Assembly: GCA_963702495.1 (NCBI GenBank)
Contig: CAVPDA010000010.1
Coordinates: forward strand, 372,001-436,000
Direction of reading: 5' to 3'
Length of the DNA stretch: 64,000 nucleotides
From: CAVPDA01 sp963702495
GTDB lineage: Bacteria > Pseudomonadota > Gammaproteobacteria > Burkholderiales > Rhodocyclaceae
Part shown: positions 32,204-41,191 of the stretch, one piece after another
Numbering within the stretch: position 1 is the first letter of the stretch
How the letters are laid out: each line of letters begins with the position of its first letter
Notes under the pieces: model-generated
What the model was told of the DNA's origin: nothing
Database searches by the model: none
The model's input: only the letters and a program-made list of their open reading frames with translations
Position numbers and translations under genes: made by a program

Positions 32204-35200
32204 CTAGGGCTCCGCGCCGTAGCCGCCGCCGCCCGGCGTCTCGATGACGAAGACGTCGCCCGGGCTCATCTCGACGGCGGCCGTGGCCCCTAGCTCCAAC
32301 AGCCCGCCATCGACGCGGACGACGTAGTTGCGACCGCACATGCCGTCGCCGCCGCCCGCCAGGCCGAAGGGCGCCACCACGCGCCGGTTCGACAGGATCG
32401 ACGCCGTCATTGGTTCGAGAAAACGCAGGCGCCGCCGCACGCCGTCGCCGCCGCACCAGCGGCCGCGGCCGCCGCTGCCGCGCCGGATCGAGAACTCCTC
32501 CAGCAGCACCGGGAAGCGCCACTCCAGCACCTCCGGATCGGTGAGGCGCGAATTGGTCATGTGGGTGTGCACCGCAGCGGTGCCGTCGAAGCCGGGACCC
32601 GCCCCCGACCCGCCGCAGATGGTCTCGTAGTACTGGTGGCGCGCATTGCCGAAGGTGAAGTTGTTCATCGTGCCCTGGGACGCCGCCATCACCCCGAGCG
32701 CCCCGTACAGCGCGTCGGTAATGCACTGGGAAGTCTCGACGTTGCCCGCTACCGTCGCCGCAGGCGGGCTCGGACTGAGCATGCAGCCGGGCGGGATGAC
32801 CACCTGCAGCGGCTTGAGACAGCCGGCGTTGAGCGGAATCTCGTCCGCCACCAGGGTACGGAAAACGTAGAGCACCGCCGCCATGCAAACCGCATGGGGG
32901 GCATTGAAGTTGTCGGCGCGCTGAACGCTGGTTCCGCCGAAATCGATGCGGGCGCTGCGCCGGGCGTGGTTGACCGTGACGCGCACCCGGATCACGGCCC
33001 CGTTGTCCATCGCGTACTCGAAGGCTCCGTCCTTGAGCACGCCGATCACGCGCCGCACCGCTTCCTCGGCGTTGTCCTGCACGTGACCCATGTAGGCGCG
33101 CACCGTGGCGAGGCCGAACTCCCGCACCATGCGCCGCAGTTCCTGCACGCCCTTCTCGTTGGCCGCGATCTGGGCGCGCAGATCGGCCAGGTTCTGCTCC
33201 GGATTGCGCGCCGGGTGCGTGGCACCCGCCAGGAGGCCGCGCAGCTCCGCTTCTTGCAGGCGGCCTCCTTCCACCAGCTTGAAGTTGTCCAGCAGCACCC
33301 CTTCCTCTTCCACCGTCTTCGAATCCGGCGGCATCGACCCGGGCGTGATGCCGCCGATGTCGGCGTGGTGGCCGCGCGAGGCGACGAAGAAGCGGATCTG
33401 CGGCGCTGCGCCGGACACTTCCTCCTCGTCGAACACCGGCGTCACCACCGTCACGTCCGGCAGATGGGTGCCGCCGTTGTACGGATCGTTCAGCACATAG
33501 ACATCGCCCGGTCGCAGTTGACCGGCGTTGCGGCGGATGACGGTCGCAATGCTTTCGCCCATGGAGCCGAGATGCACCGGTATGTGGGGCGCATTGGCGA
33601 TGAGGTTTCCTTGCCCGTCGAACAGGGCGCAGGAGAAGTCCAGCCGCTCCTTGATGTTCACCGAATGGGCGGTGTTGGCCAGCGTCGCGCCCATCTGCTC
33701 CGCGATGGACATGAACAGATTGCTGAAGATCTCCAGCATCACCGGATCGGTCCGGGTGCCGACCGCATGGCGCACGGCGCGCGCCACCGCGCGGCCGAGG
33801 AGGATCTCGCCGCGGGCCAGGATGTCGGCATGCCATTCCGGTTCTATGACCGTCGTGGCATTGGCGTCGGCAATGATCGCCGGGCCGGCGATGCGCATGC
33901 CGGGGATCAGCGCGTCGCGCAGGAAAACCGGCGCCGACTGCCACTTGCCGCCGCAGAACATGGGACAACTCGCGGCCGCCTCGCCCGCTTCGCGCGGTGC
34001 CATCACCGTTGCAGGCGCCGAAGCAGGCGCCGGCTCGGGGACAGCCGTCGCGGCTTCGTCTGCATCCGCCGCGCCGACGGCTTCGACCGACACAGCCTCG
34101 ATCACCAGGGCCTTGTCGGGCATGAGAAAGCCATAGCGCTGGCGATAGGCTTCTTCGAAGCGCGCACGCATCTGCGCCGCTCCGCCCCAGGCGAGGGGAA
34201 GCGCCGCATCGGTTCCTTCGTAGCGCAGATGAGCGCGACGCAGCAGGGCGATGCGGTCCGCGGCAACGCCCTGCGCCCGTACCTGCGCCTGCGCCGCCCG
34301 GCCCAGTTCCGCCAGCAGCGCCTCGCAGGGCGCGATGCCATCCGCGGCCAGGGGCAGTTCGACCGCCTTTTCGCGCATCGCCGTGATGTCCGCCAACCCG
34401 ATGCCGTAGGCCGAAAGCACGCCGGCAAGAGGATGAATCAGAGCGCGGGTCATGCCCAGCGCGTCGGCCACCCGGCAGGCATGCTGACCGGCGGCGCCGC
34501 CGAAGCAGTTCAGGACATAGCGCGTGACGTCGTAGCCGCGCTGCACCGAAATCTTCTTGATGGCATTGGCCATGTTCGCCACCGCGATCTCGACGAAGCC
34601 TTCCGCCACCTGCTCGGGCGTGGACATGCCGCCGCCGGCGCGGGCGATTTCTTCGGCCAGTTGGGCGAACTTGCGGTGCACGACCGAGGCATCGAGCGGC
34701 TCGTTTCCATTCGCCCCGAAGAGCGCGGGAAAGAACGCCGGCTGGATCTTGCCCAGCAGGACATTGCAGTCGGTGACCGTGAGCGGACCGTCGTTGCGAT
34801 AGCACGCCGGCCCCGGCATGGCGCCGGCCGAATCCGGGCCCACGCGGTACTTCGTGCCGTCGAAGTGCAGGATCGAACCGCCCCCCGCCGCCACCGTGTG
34901 GATGCTCATCATCGGCGCGCGCATGCGCACGCCGGCGACCAGGGTGTCGAAGGTGCGTTCGAGTTCGCCGCTGAAATGGGATACGTCGGTGGACGTCCCG
35001 CCCATGTCGAAGCCGATCACCCGCTCGAAGCCCGCGGCGTGGGCGCTGCGAACCATGCCCACGATGCCGCCGGCCGGCCCGGAAAGGATGCTGTCCCTGC
35101 CCTGAAACACTTCGGCACCGGCGAGTCCGCCGTTGGATTGCATGAACATGAGGCGCACGCCGCGCAGTTCGCCCGCCACCCGATCCACGTAACGCCGCAG

Positions 35201-35875
35201 GATCGGCGACAGATAGGCATCCACCACCGTGGTGTCGCCGCGGCCCACCAGCTTCATCAGCGGACTCACCTCGTGCGACACCGACACCTGGGGGAAACCG
35301 ATCTCGCGCGCCAATTCAGCAACGCGCCGCTCGTGCTCCGGATAGCGGTAGGCGTGCAGAAAGGCGATGGCAACGGCGCGAAAGCCGGCATCCCACGCCG
35401 CCTGCAGGCGGGAGCGCGCGAGCGCCGTGTCGAGCGGAACCACGACTTCGCCGCGCGCCGACATGCGCTCGTCCACCTTGTCCACGCGGCCGTAGAGCAG
35501 CTCCGGCAGCACGATGTGCAGGTCGAACAGCCGCGGCCGGTTCTGGTAGCCGATGCGCAGGGCGTCGCGAAAGCCGCGCGTGACGAGCAGCGCGGTGGGC
35601 TCGCCCGTGCGCTCCAGCAGGGCGTTGGTGGCCACGGTCGTGCCCATCTTCACCGCCGCGATGCGCTGCGCCGGGATCGGCGCACCCGGCGCCACGCCCA
35701 GGAAATGGCGGATGCCGGCCAGAGCCGCGTCGTCGTAGCGGGCCGGATTGGACGAAAGCAGCTTGTGCGTCAGCACTGCGCCGTCGGGGCGCAGCGCCAC
35801 GATGTCGGTGAAAGTGCCGCCGCGGTCGATCCAGAACTGCCACCTGCCCGGCGGCGGGGGCACGGAGCCGGCCAC
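32204..35875 (-). CDS. oplAH: 5-oxoprolinase / hydantoinase (fused HyuA-HyuB)
   Basis: A 1223-residue fusion of a hydantoinase A-like ATPase part (residues about 1-690; WFWIDRGGTFTD-like start WQFWIDRGGTFTDIVALRPD, GFDMGGTSTDVS, NCFGGAAGQHACRVADALG) and a hydantoinase B-like part (about 700-1223; GTRTDPVMLEIFSNLFMSIA, NDPYNGGTHLPDV, TPGGGGYG). This is the arrangement of ATP-dependent 5-oxoprolinase, which opens 5-oxoproline to glutamate. Related hydantoinases cannot be fully excluded. The length matches the family, with no break. Confidence 0.9.
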   Translation of the reverse strand: MAGSVPPPPGRWQFWIDRGGTFTDIVALRPDGAVLTHKLLSSNPARYDDAALAGIRHFLGVAPGAPIPAQRIAAVKMGTTVATNALLERTGEPTALLVTRGFRDALRIGYQNRPRLFDLHIVLPELLYGRVDKVDERMSARGEVVVPLDTALARSRLQAAWDAGFRAVAIAFLHAYRYPEHERRVAELAREIGFPQVSVSHEVSPLMKLVGRGDTTVVDAYLSPILRRYVDRVAGELRGVRLMFMQSNGGLAGAEVFQGRDSILSGPAGGIVGMVRSAHAAGFERVIGFDMGGTSTDVSHFSGELERTFDTLVAGVRMRAPMMSIHTVAAGGGSILHFDGTKYRVGPDSAGAMPGPACYRNDGPLTVTDCNVLLGKIQPAFFPALFGANGNEPLDASVVHRKFAQLAEEIARAGGGMSTPEQVAEGFVEIAVANMANAIKKISVQRGYDVTRYVLNCFGGAAGQHACRVADALGMTRALIHPLAGVLSAYGIGLADITAMREKAVELPLAADGIAPCEALLAELGRAAQAQVRAQGVAADRIALLRRAHLRYEGTDAALPLAWGGAAQMRARFEEAYRQRYGFLMPDKALVIEAVSVEAVGAADADEAATAVPEPAPASAPATVMAPREAGEAAASCPMFCGGKWQSAPVFLRDALIPGMRIAGPAIIADANATTVIEPEWHADILARGEILLGRAVARAVRHAVGTRTDPVMLEIFSNLFMSIAEQMGATLANTAHSVNIKERLDFSCALFDGQGNLIANAPHIPVHLGSMGESIATVIRRNAGQLRPGDVYVLNDPYNGGTHLPDVTVVTPVFDEEEVSGAAPQIRFFVASRGHHADIGGITPGSMPPDSKTVEEEGVLLDNFKLVEGGRLQEAELRGLLAGATHPARNPEQNLADLRAQIAANEKGVQELRRMVREFGLATVRAYMGHVQDNAEEAVRRVIGVLKDGAFEYAMDNGAVIRVRVTVNHARRSARIDFGGTSVQRADNFNAPHAVCMAAVLYVFRTLVADEIPLNAGCLKPLQVVIPPGCMLSPSPPAATVAGNVETSQCITDALYGALGVMAASQGTMNNFTFGNARHQYYETICGGSGAGPGFDGTAAVHTHMTNSRLTDPEVLEWRFPVLLEEFSIRRGSGGRGRWCGGDGVRRRLRFLEPMTASILSNRRVVAPFGLAGGGDGMCGRNYVVRVDGGLLELGATAAVEMSPGDVFVIETPGGGGYGAEP

Positions 35876-35898
35876 GGGTGCGGGTCAGCCGCCGCCCA

Positions 35899-37185
35899 TC
35901 AGGCCAGCATGTCGTTCATGATGTTGAACGCCCATGCCAAAGCCATGAAACCTTCCTCGGCCGACGGTTCCTTCGACACGCCGCCGGCGCCGGGTACCGG
36001 CAGCATGGTCTTCTTCTCCCGGTCGTAGCGATGCACGGACGAGACATGGACCACATCGCGATCATTGACGAAGCTGTAGCAGGTGTTGGTGACGATAGGC
36101 TGCTCGTTGATCGGCTGCCCGTTGATCAGCGCTACCACCGCCGCGGCGCAGATCTTGGCCTGCTGGTTCGCCATGTGCCCCGACTTGGGCATGCCCGGAG
36201 CCGCGGCGATGGAATCCCCGATGAGGTGCACGTTCTTCGCCACGCGCGATTCGTAGGTCAGGAAATCCACCTCGCACCAGCGATCGCCGTCGCTCGCCAG
36301 CCCGGCCTTGCGGGCGATGGCGCCGGCCCGCTGCGGCGGGATCACGTTGATGACATTCGCCTTGACCTTGCCCTGGAAGTCGAATTGCAGCGTCATGTTC
36401 TCCGCGTTGACCTGGCGCAACTCGGCATTGGGCACATATTCGATACTGCCCTTGTAGAGCCGCTCGAAGACGGCGCGAAACAGATCCTTCTTCGCCACGA
36501 TATCGGGGTTGGCGTCGAACACCAGCACCTTGGCGCCGGGATTGGCACGCTTGAGGTAGTAGGCCACCATGGTGGCGCGCTCGTAGGGGCCGGGCGGGCA
36601 GCGGTAGGGCGCGGCCGGGATGTGCAGGGCGAACAACCCACCCCTGGGCATGGCCTGGAGGCGCTTGCGCAGGGCGATGGTCTGCGGTCCCGCCTTCCAG
36701 GCATGGGGAACCTTCCCCTGCGCCTCAGGCCGTTCCAGGCCGGGCACTTTCTCGTACATGTAATCGATGCCCGGAGCCACCACCAGCCGATCCCAGGGCA
36801 GCTTCCCGCCCTTCTCCAGCCGCAGTTCACGCTGGGCGACATCGATATCGGTCACCGCATCGTGGATCACCCGGATGCCATGGCGCGCCCGCAGAGCGTC
36901 GTAGTCGCGCTCGAGATCGTGCATGCTCATGGTGCCGGCCAGAACGCGGTTGCTCATCGGGCAGCACAGGAATTTGTCGTCGCGTTCGACCAGCGTCACC
37001 TGGATGTTCGGTCCCCAAAGACGGATGTATTTCGCCACCGTGGCGCCGCCGAAGCCTCCACCCAGCACCACCACCCGGGGCCCCCGGGCCGGCGCCGCAG
37101 GTGCCGCGAAGGCGCCTGCCGGCACCACGCCCGCCGCCGTCGCAGCCGCCAGGGCAGAGAGGAACTTACGTCGATCCATTCCCAT
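35899..37185 (-). CDS. fccB: Flavocytochrome c sulfide dehydrogenase, flavoprotein subunit
   Basis: A 428-residue flavoprotein. A twin-arginine signal (MDRRKFLSALAAATAAGVV) directs it to the periplasm. The FAD motif is VVVLGGGFGGATVAKYIR. A Cys in FLCCPMSNRVLAG is at the place where FAD is covalently bound in Allochromatium FccB, and the redox Cys pair lies in YRCPPGPYERA and in VTNTCYSFVNDRD. It oxidises sulfide and passes electrons to the cytochrome subunit encoded just upstream (30-nt gap). The start may be two codons later (MDRRK). Confidence 0.9.
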   Translation of the reverse strand: MGMDRRKFLSALAAATAAGVVPAGAFAAPAAPARGPRVVVLGGGFGGATVAKYIRLWGPNIQVTLVERDDKFLCCPMSNRVLAGTMSMHDLERDYDALRARHGIRVIHDAVTDIDVAQRELRLEKGGKLPWDRLVVAPGIDYMYEKVPGLERPEAQGKVPHAWKAGPQTIALRKRLQAMPRGGLFALHIPAAPYRCPPGPYERATMVAYYLKRANPGAKVLVFDANPDIVAKKDLFRAVFERLYKGSIEYVPNAELRQVNAENMTLQFDFQGKVKANVINVIPPQRAGAIARKAGLASDGDRWCEVDFLTYESRVAKNVHLIGDSIAAAPGMPKSGHMANQQAKICAAAVVALINGQPINEQPIVTNTCYSFVNDRDVVHVSSVHRYDREKKTMLPVPGAGGVSKEPSAEEGFMALAWAFNIMNDMLA

Positions 37186-37215
37186 CTCCCGTCCGATTCC
37201 CGCTCGGCTTCGGCA

Positions 37216-37512
37216 TCACTTGGGCAAGCGCGAGAAGTAATCCAAAATGCGGCGCAACTCGTCGTCGTCGTATCCCTTGCCGATCTGGTGCATGACGGTG
37301 GCGCTGCGCTTGCCTTCCTTCATCTCGCTCACGAGCTTGAACATCTCCTCCTTGTCGCGTCCGGCGAGGGAAGGCATGCCGGCTTCCGAGCGGCCGCCCG
37401 GACCGTGGCAGGAATTGCATCCCGCCGCCCATGAGCGAACCCTCAGATCTTCCTGCGCCGAAGCGGCAGACGCCGCCAGCGCGAGCGACAGACAAAGGAA
37501 CAGCGCTTTCAC
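37216..37512 (-). CDS. fccA: Monoheme cytochrome c, FccA-like subunit
   Basis: A 98-residue exported cytochrome. A signal peptide (VKALFLCLSLALAASAASAQ) is followed by one CNSCH heme site in AAGCNSCHGPGGRSEAGMPS and a distal Met candidate in ATVMHQIGKGYDDDELRRI. This matches the small FccA/SoxE-like subunit. The GTG start has GGAGGG at the right distance; a longer frame starting MIDRCGGC is less likely. It lies ahead of fccB in one operon, so it should accept electrons from FccB. Confidence 0.88.
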   Translation of the reverse strand: MKALFLCLSLALAASAASAQEDLRVRSWAAGCNSCHGPGGRSEAGMPSLAGRDKEEMFKLVSEMKEGKRSATVMHQIGKGYDDDELRRILDYFSRLPK

Positions 37513-37653
37513 GGGGCACCCTCCGCAACGGTCAATCACGCCCGGGGATTCTATTACGTCCCTGACGGCTTGGCTTGCGCAACCGAATCACGGTCCGCAC
37601 GTGCCCGCGCGCCGCAGCCGGCCGGCGCAGTCGAACCGCCCGTCCGCGTCGGC

Positions 37654-37659
37654 GTAGAA
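37654..37659 (+). promoter_or_regulatory. TAGAAT, candidate -10 element of nnr
   Basis: TAGAAT ends 29 nt before the nnr ATG. It has one mismatch to TATAAT and lacks a clear -35 partner. It is offered only on position and match. Confidence 0.3.
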
Positions 37660-37688
37660 TCCGGGCGTCAGACTTGACGAGCGACATC

Positions 37689-39239
37689 ATGGACGAGGAC
37701 ACATCATCCCCGGCGCAGCCGATCTACACGGTCGCCGGCATCCGCCGCATCGAGCAACGCTATCTGGCCGAAGCCGATCCGCCGCTCATGGAGCGAGCCG
37801 GCGCCGCGGCGGCGAAGGTGGCGCTGGATGTGATCGGCCCCGGCCGCGGCGAGGTGCTGGTCGCCGCCGGACCGGGGAACAATGGCGGCGATGCCTTCGT
37901 CGTGGCGCGCCTGCTGCGCGCGGCGGGCCATCGCGTCACGACCATGTTCCGCGGCGACGCGGACCGCCTGCCGGCCGACGCCGGCGCGGCCCTGCGGGCC
38001 TACCTGGAGGGCGGCGGCGAAATCGTAACCGAACCGCCCATGGAAGAGCCCACGCCGCCTGCCCTGGCGGTGGATGGCCTTTTCGGCATCGGCCTGCAGC
38101 GGCCGATCGAGGGCGTCTATGCGCAATGGGTGGAATGGCTGAATCGCCTCGCCTGCCCGCTGCTCGCCATCGACGTTCCCAGCGGCGTGGACGGCGACAC
38201 CGGGAGCGTGCTCGGCTGCGCCGTGCGCGCCACGCACACCGCGACCTTCATCGGACTCAAGCCCGGTCTGCTCACCCGCGACGGACCGGACCTGTGCGGC
38301 AGGATCTCGGTACATGATCTGGATCTGCCGCCGCAAAGCACTGCCGATGGTTTCACGGTGGCGCCCGTGCTGTTCGCCGATCATCTGCATCCGCGGCCCC
38401 TCAACTGCCACAAGGGCATGCTCGGCGATGCCGGCGTCGTGGGCGGTGCGGCGGGCATGGTGGGGGCCGCACTGCTCGCCGGGCGCGCCGCCCTCAAGCT
38501 CGGTGCCGGCCGCGTCTTCGTCGGCCTGCTCGTTTCCGACGGACCGGCCGTCGACCTGCAGCAGCCCGAGCTCATGCTGCGCCCCGCGCAGGAAGTGGTC
38601 GACATCGCATCGGCGCTGGCGCTCGGACCCGGGCTGGGCCAGAGCGAGGATGCACGCACCGTGCTGGAGGCGGCGATGGCGCGGCCGGTTCCCCTAGTGC
38701 TGGATGCCGACGCGCTCAACCTGATCGCCAGCCATCCCGCTCTGGCGCAGCACGTGGCGCAGCGCGGGGCGCCGACCGTCATCACTCCCCACCCGGCGGA
38801 AGCCGGACGCCTGCTGGGTTCGACGACCGCGGCCGTGCAGGCCGACCGTGTCGCTGCGGCATGCGAACTGGCCCGGCGCCTGAACTGCCATGCCGTCGTC
38901 AAGGGTTGCGGCAGCGTCGTGGCCGCGCCCGACGGCCCCTGGTTCTTAAACCGCAGCGGCAATCCCGGCATGGCCAGTGCCGGCATGGGAGACGTGCTTA
39001 CGGGCATCGCGCTGGCGCTGCTGGCGCAGGGCTGGAGCGCACTCCCGGCCCTGCTCGCGGCGGTGCATGTGCACGGTGCCGCCGCCGACGCGCTCGCCGC
39101 GCGCGGCGAAGGTCCCAGCGGCTTGGCGGCCGGCGATCTGATCGTTCCGGCGCGCCGCCTGCTCAACGCCTGGATCGCCTCGCGTGGGTCGCTGCGGTCG
39201 GCAGCCAAGCGCAACGCCGGGCCCATATCGACCCGGTGA
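37689..39239 (+). CDS. nnr: Bifunctional NAD(P)H-hydrate epimerase/dehydratase
   Basis: A 516-residue two-domain repair enzyme. The N-terminal YjeF_N part (about 1-215) has AAGPGNNGGDAFVVARLLRA, LAVDGLFGIGLQRPI and AIDVPSGVDGDTG. The C-terminal ADP-dependent dehydratase part (about 225-505) has HKGMLGDAGVVGGAAGMVGA, LDADALNLIASHPAL, VITPHPAEAGRLLG and NRSGNPGMASAGMGDVLTGI. It epimerises and dehydrates damaged NADHX and NADPHX. The length agrees with the fused form. It stands alone between divergent neighbours. Confidence 0.95.
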   Translation: MDEDTSSPAQPIYTVAGIRRIEQRYLAEADPPLMERAGAAAAKVALDVIGPGRGEVLVAAGPGNNGGDAFVVARLLRAAGHRVTTMFRGDADRLPADAGAALRAYLEGGGEIVTEPPMEEPTPPALAVDGLFGIGLQRPIEGVYAQWVEWLNRLACPLLAIDVPSGVDGDTGSVLGCAVRATHTATFIGLKPGLLTRDGPDLCGRISVHDLDLPPQSTADGFTVAPVLFADHLHPRPLNCHKGMLGDAGVVGGAAGMVGAALLAGRAALKLGAGRVFVGLLVSDGPAVDLQQPELMLRPAQEVVDIASALALGPGLGQSEDARTVLEAAMARPVPLVLDADALNLIASHPALAQHVAQRGAPTVITPHPAEAGRLLGSTTAAVQADRVAAACELARRLNCHAVVKGCGSVVAAPDGPWFLNRSGNPGMASAGMGDVLTGIALALLAQGWSALPALLAAVHVHGAAADALAARGEGPSGLAAGDLIVPARRLLNAWIASRGSLRSAAKRNAGPISTR

Positions 39240-39786
39240 GCACCGGCAGGTCCGGCCGGCGCTTCGTCATTCCTGCACCCACCCGGCAGCGCCGCGCCTG
39301 CCGGCGGGGTTCAAGGCGACGGATCAGCCGCGGCGACGCCCTCCAGTTGCGCCGCGCACGCCAGTTTTGATGCGGTGCCTTGGCACATGGCGGAAGGGGT
39401 GTGCGGAAGCGGCGCGCCCCGGCCGGCGGATATGCGCTCGCCGGAGGTTCCCCGCACGATTCCCAGGTACAGCGCGCTGGTCCTGAGGATCTCTGCCTGG
39501 GCGCGTCGGACGAAGGGTCCGAAATACCGCATGGACCGACCGAATTGCGCCGAACGCGCCCGGGCCGGCCAAAGAACGAAATAATGGCCGGGCGGGAGCG
39601 GTCTACGATTCGCCGTTTCCTGATGGCGCCCGTGGTTGATGGCCATAGCAACAGCACCATCGACCACGCGGACGATATCGTTTCGCCTCGCCTGCACAGT
39701 TCGTCTCCTCCGCCATGGACCGGGGAGGACCCGGTCCCGTTTGGGGTTGAGGGTTGAGGGTTGAGCTTGCTTGTCCGCCGTCGCGA
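39240..39786. other. 547-nt stretch without a confident gene
   Basis: Between nnr and the phasin gene several overlapping frames are open on both strands, none recognisable. The best candidate is a minus-strand frame at 39311-39697 (128 codons; contains HYFVLWPARARSAQFGRSMR and EILRTSALYLGIVRG), which has plausible codon use but no clear ribosome site or known family. Close to the phasin end, GGGTTGA is repeated three times in tandem (39744-39764). I see no terminator or RNA gene. Confidence 0.4.
39744..39764. repeat. Three tandem GGGTTGA heptamers
   Basis: GGGTTGA is present three times without interruption, 23 nt from the 3' end of the phasin gene. It is a short simple repeat of no known role. 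Confidence 0.7.
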
Positions 39787-40227
39787 CTATGCCGCCGCTC
39801 TTTTCTTCCTCTGCTGTACCATCTCGGCTGCACCTTCGCTGCGGCCTACTGCGCGTGCCCAGTCCATACTCACCACGCCCTGCGCCGCATCGTTCATGCT
39901 TTCACTCAGTGCCGGCGCCTGCCATTCGACGATGTGGGCAAATCCCTTCTGCAACTCGGTCACGGCCTGCAAACAAGTGCGCGTCATCTCTACACCTCTC
40001 TGGAAAGTGTTGCGGAAAACGGCCGGCCAATCCACAGAGGTCGGGGACGGGTCGAACCGGGACCACATCTCCTTCGCCTGATCGTGGCTCTTTGCAATGA
40101 GTTCCTGCGTGACCTCAATTTCCAGCTTGAAAAGTTTGTCGGCGCCCTCCAGCGCGACCACGACACAGCGTCGCGCCGCGTCCTGGTTGGTCCGGTACAT
40201 GGCGGCGAATTGTTCGACCGGGGACAT
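39787..40227 (-). CDS. Phasin family protein
   Basis: A 146-residue, largely helical protein of the phasin type, which coats polyhydroxyalkanoate granules. It starts MSPVEQFAAMYRTNQDAARR and has VVALEGADKLFKLEIEVTQE, then QAVTELQKGFAHIVEWQAPA; the tail is Ala- and Lys-rich (QQRKKRAAA). The ATG at 40227 has GAGGA 7 nt upstream, better than the ATGs further upstream (40251, 40302). It suggests that the organism stores PHA. The neighbouring two-component genes may control it, as discussed for the palindrome at 40486. Confidence 0.8.
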   Translation of the reverse strand: MSPVEQFAAMYRTNQDAARRCVVVALEGADKLFKLEIEVTQELIAKSHDQAKEMWSRFDPSPTSVDWPAVFRNTFQRGVEMTRTCLQAVTELQKGFAHIVEWQAPALSESMNDAAQGVVSMDWARAVGRSEGAAEMVQQRKKRAAA

Positions 40228-40558
40228 CCTGAAATCCTCAATCCATCCCATCGTGCATGTCCGCTCTGACCGGGATCCTATCCCGGCAACCGGGGCGGGC
40301 AACCGCTCCTCGCGCTTCGCGCGTCGTCGAATTCAGTTCTCTTGGGGATGCCGATTCTGTAGGTATCGCGCACCGCACGGTGATACCCGTGCGCCGGCCA
40401 TGCGCGTGCGAAGCATAATGACGCTTGCCGGCCGGGAAAGCTATCGGTCCCCGTCGGTCCGGCCGTAGGAATTCCGGCGCAAGTGTGTAGGATTAAGCCT
40501 ACAAACGGCAGGAGCGCACCGGCCGGCGAAGCACCCGCAGTTCGCCGCCCGCCGGTCG
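40228..40558. other. Intergenic region between phasin and response regulator genes
   Basis: This 331-nt gap carries the palindrome TGTAGG-N6-CCTACA (40486-40503) and an imperfect stem-loop (GGTATC at 40362-40367, GATACC at 40382-40387, with an inner CACCG/CGGTG). The minus strand continues open, but no protein-like sequence is visible. It probably contains the phasin promoter, though no convincing -35/-10 pair is seen. Confidence 0.5.
40486..40503. promoter_or_regulatory. Perfect 18-bp palindrome, candidate NarL-family regulator site
   Basis: TGTAGGATTAAGCCTACA has 6-bp perfect arms with a 6-bp centre. It resembles the GacA/UvrY site TGTAAG-N6-CTTACA with one symmetric substitution. The neighbouring response regulator belongs to the same NarL/FixJ class, so it may bind here. 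It lies about 260 bp upstream of the phasin gene. Confidence 0.4.
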
Positions 40559-41191
40559 TTAGCGATCGAGTTTGTGTTCGATCACGTAGCGGGCGAGCTC
40601 GGCGTTCGACTTCAGCTCGAGCTTTTCCAGCACCCGCGAACGATAGGTGCTGACCGTCTTCACGCTCAGATGCAGGCGATCGCCGATCTCGGTCAGCGGA
40701 ATGCCCCGGCTGAGGGAGAGCAGAACTTCGAACTCGCGCGGTGAGAGCCTCTCGTGAGGCAGTTTGCGCGCCGGCGCAACGGTCCCGGCCAGCAGTTTCT
40801 CGGCCAGGGCTGGACTCACGTAGCGGCCGCCTCCGGTGACCCTGCGGATCGCCTCCAGGATCTGATCCGGGGGGCTGTCCTTGGCCAGATAGCCGGAGGC
40901 TCCGGCATTCAGCGCCGTAATGGCGTATTCGTCCTCGGAGAACATGCTGAACACCAGAACCGGAAGCTCGGGCTTCTCGCGCTTGATCCGCTTCAGGAGG
41001 TCGAGCCCGCTGGCGTCCGGCAGGGTGATGTCGAGGAGCAGGAGGTCCCATTCCCCCTCACGCACCATGGCCATCGCCTCTCGGGCAGTGGCCGCCTCGC
41101 CGCTGATCATCATGTCGGGCGTGTCGGACAGAAACTGCTTCAGTCCGCCGCGCACCACGGCATGATCGTCGGCAATCAGTATCCTCCTCAT
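40559..41191 (-). CDS. NarL/FixJ-family response regulator
   Basis: A 210-residue regulator. The receiver domain (1-120) has ADDHAVVRGGLKQFL, phospho-Asp in LLLLDITLPDASG and Lys in GYLAKDSPPDQIL. The C-terminal LuxR-type HTH (about 148-205) reads LSPREFEVLLSLSRGIPLTE, then HLSVKTVSTYRSRVLEKLEL. Its ATG overlaps the stop of the sensor-kinase gene by 4 nt, so the two are a cognate pair. Confidence 0.95.
   Translation of the reverse strand: MRRILIADDHAVVRGGLKQFLSDTPDMMISGEAATAREAMAMVREGEWDLLLLDITLPDASGLDLLKRIKREKPELPVLVFSMFSEDEYAITALNAGASGYLAKDSPPDQILEAIRRVTGGGRYVSPALAEKLLAGTVAPARKLPHERLSPREFEVLLSLSRGIPLTEIGDRLHLSVKTVSTYRSRVLEKLELKSNAELARYVIEHKLDR

Noticed and set aside
32561..36028. Long plus-strand frame opposite the 5-oxoprolinase gene (about 1155 codons)
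   Set aside because: The hydantoinase A and B motifs are intact on the minus strand. The opposite translation is rich in His, Arg and Gly without domain structure.
40362..40387. Stem-loop GGTATC...GATACC as a terminator or small RNA
   Set aside because: The stem is interrupted, there is no T-run on either strand, and no promoter for a small RNA could be identified.
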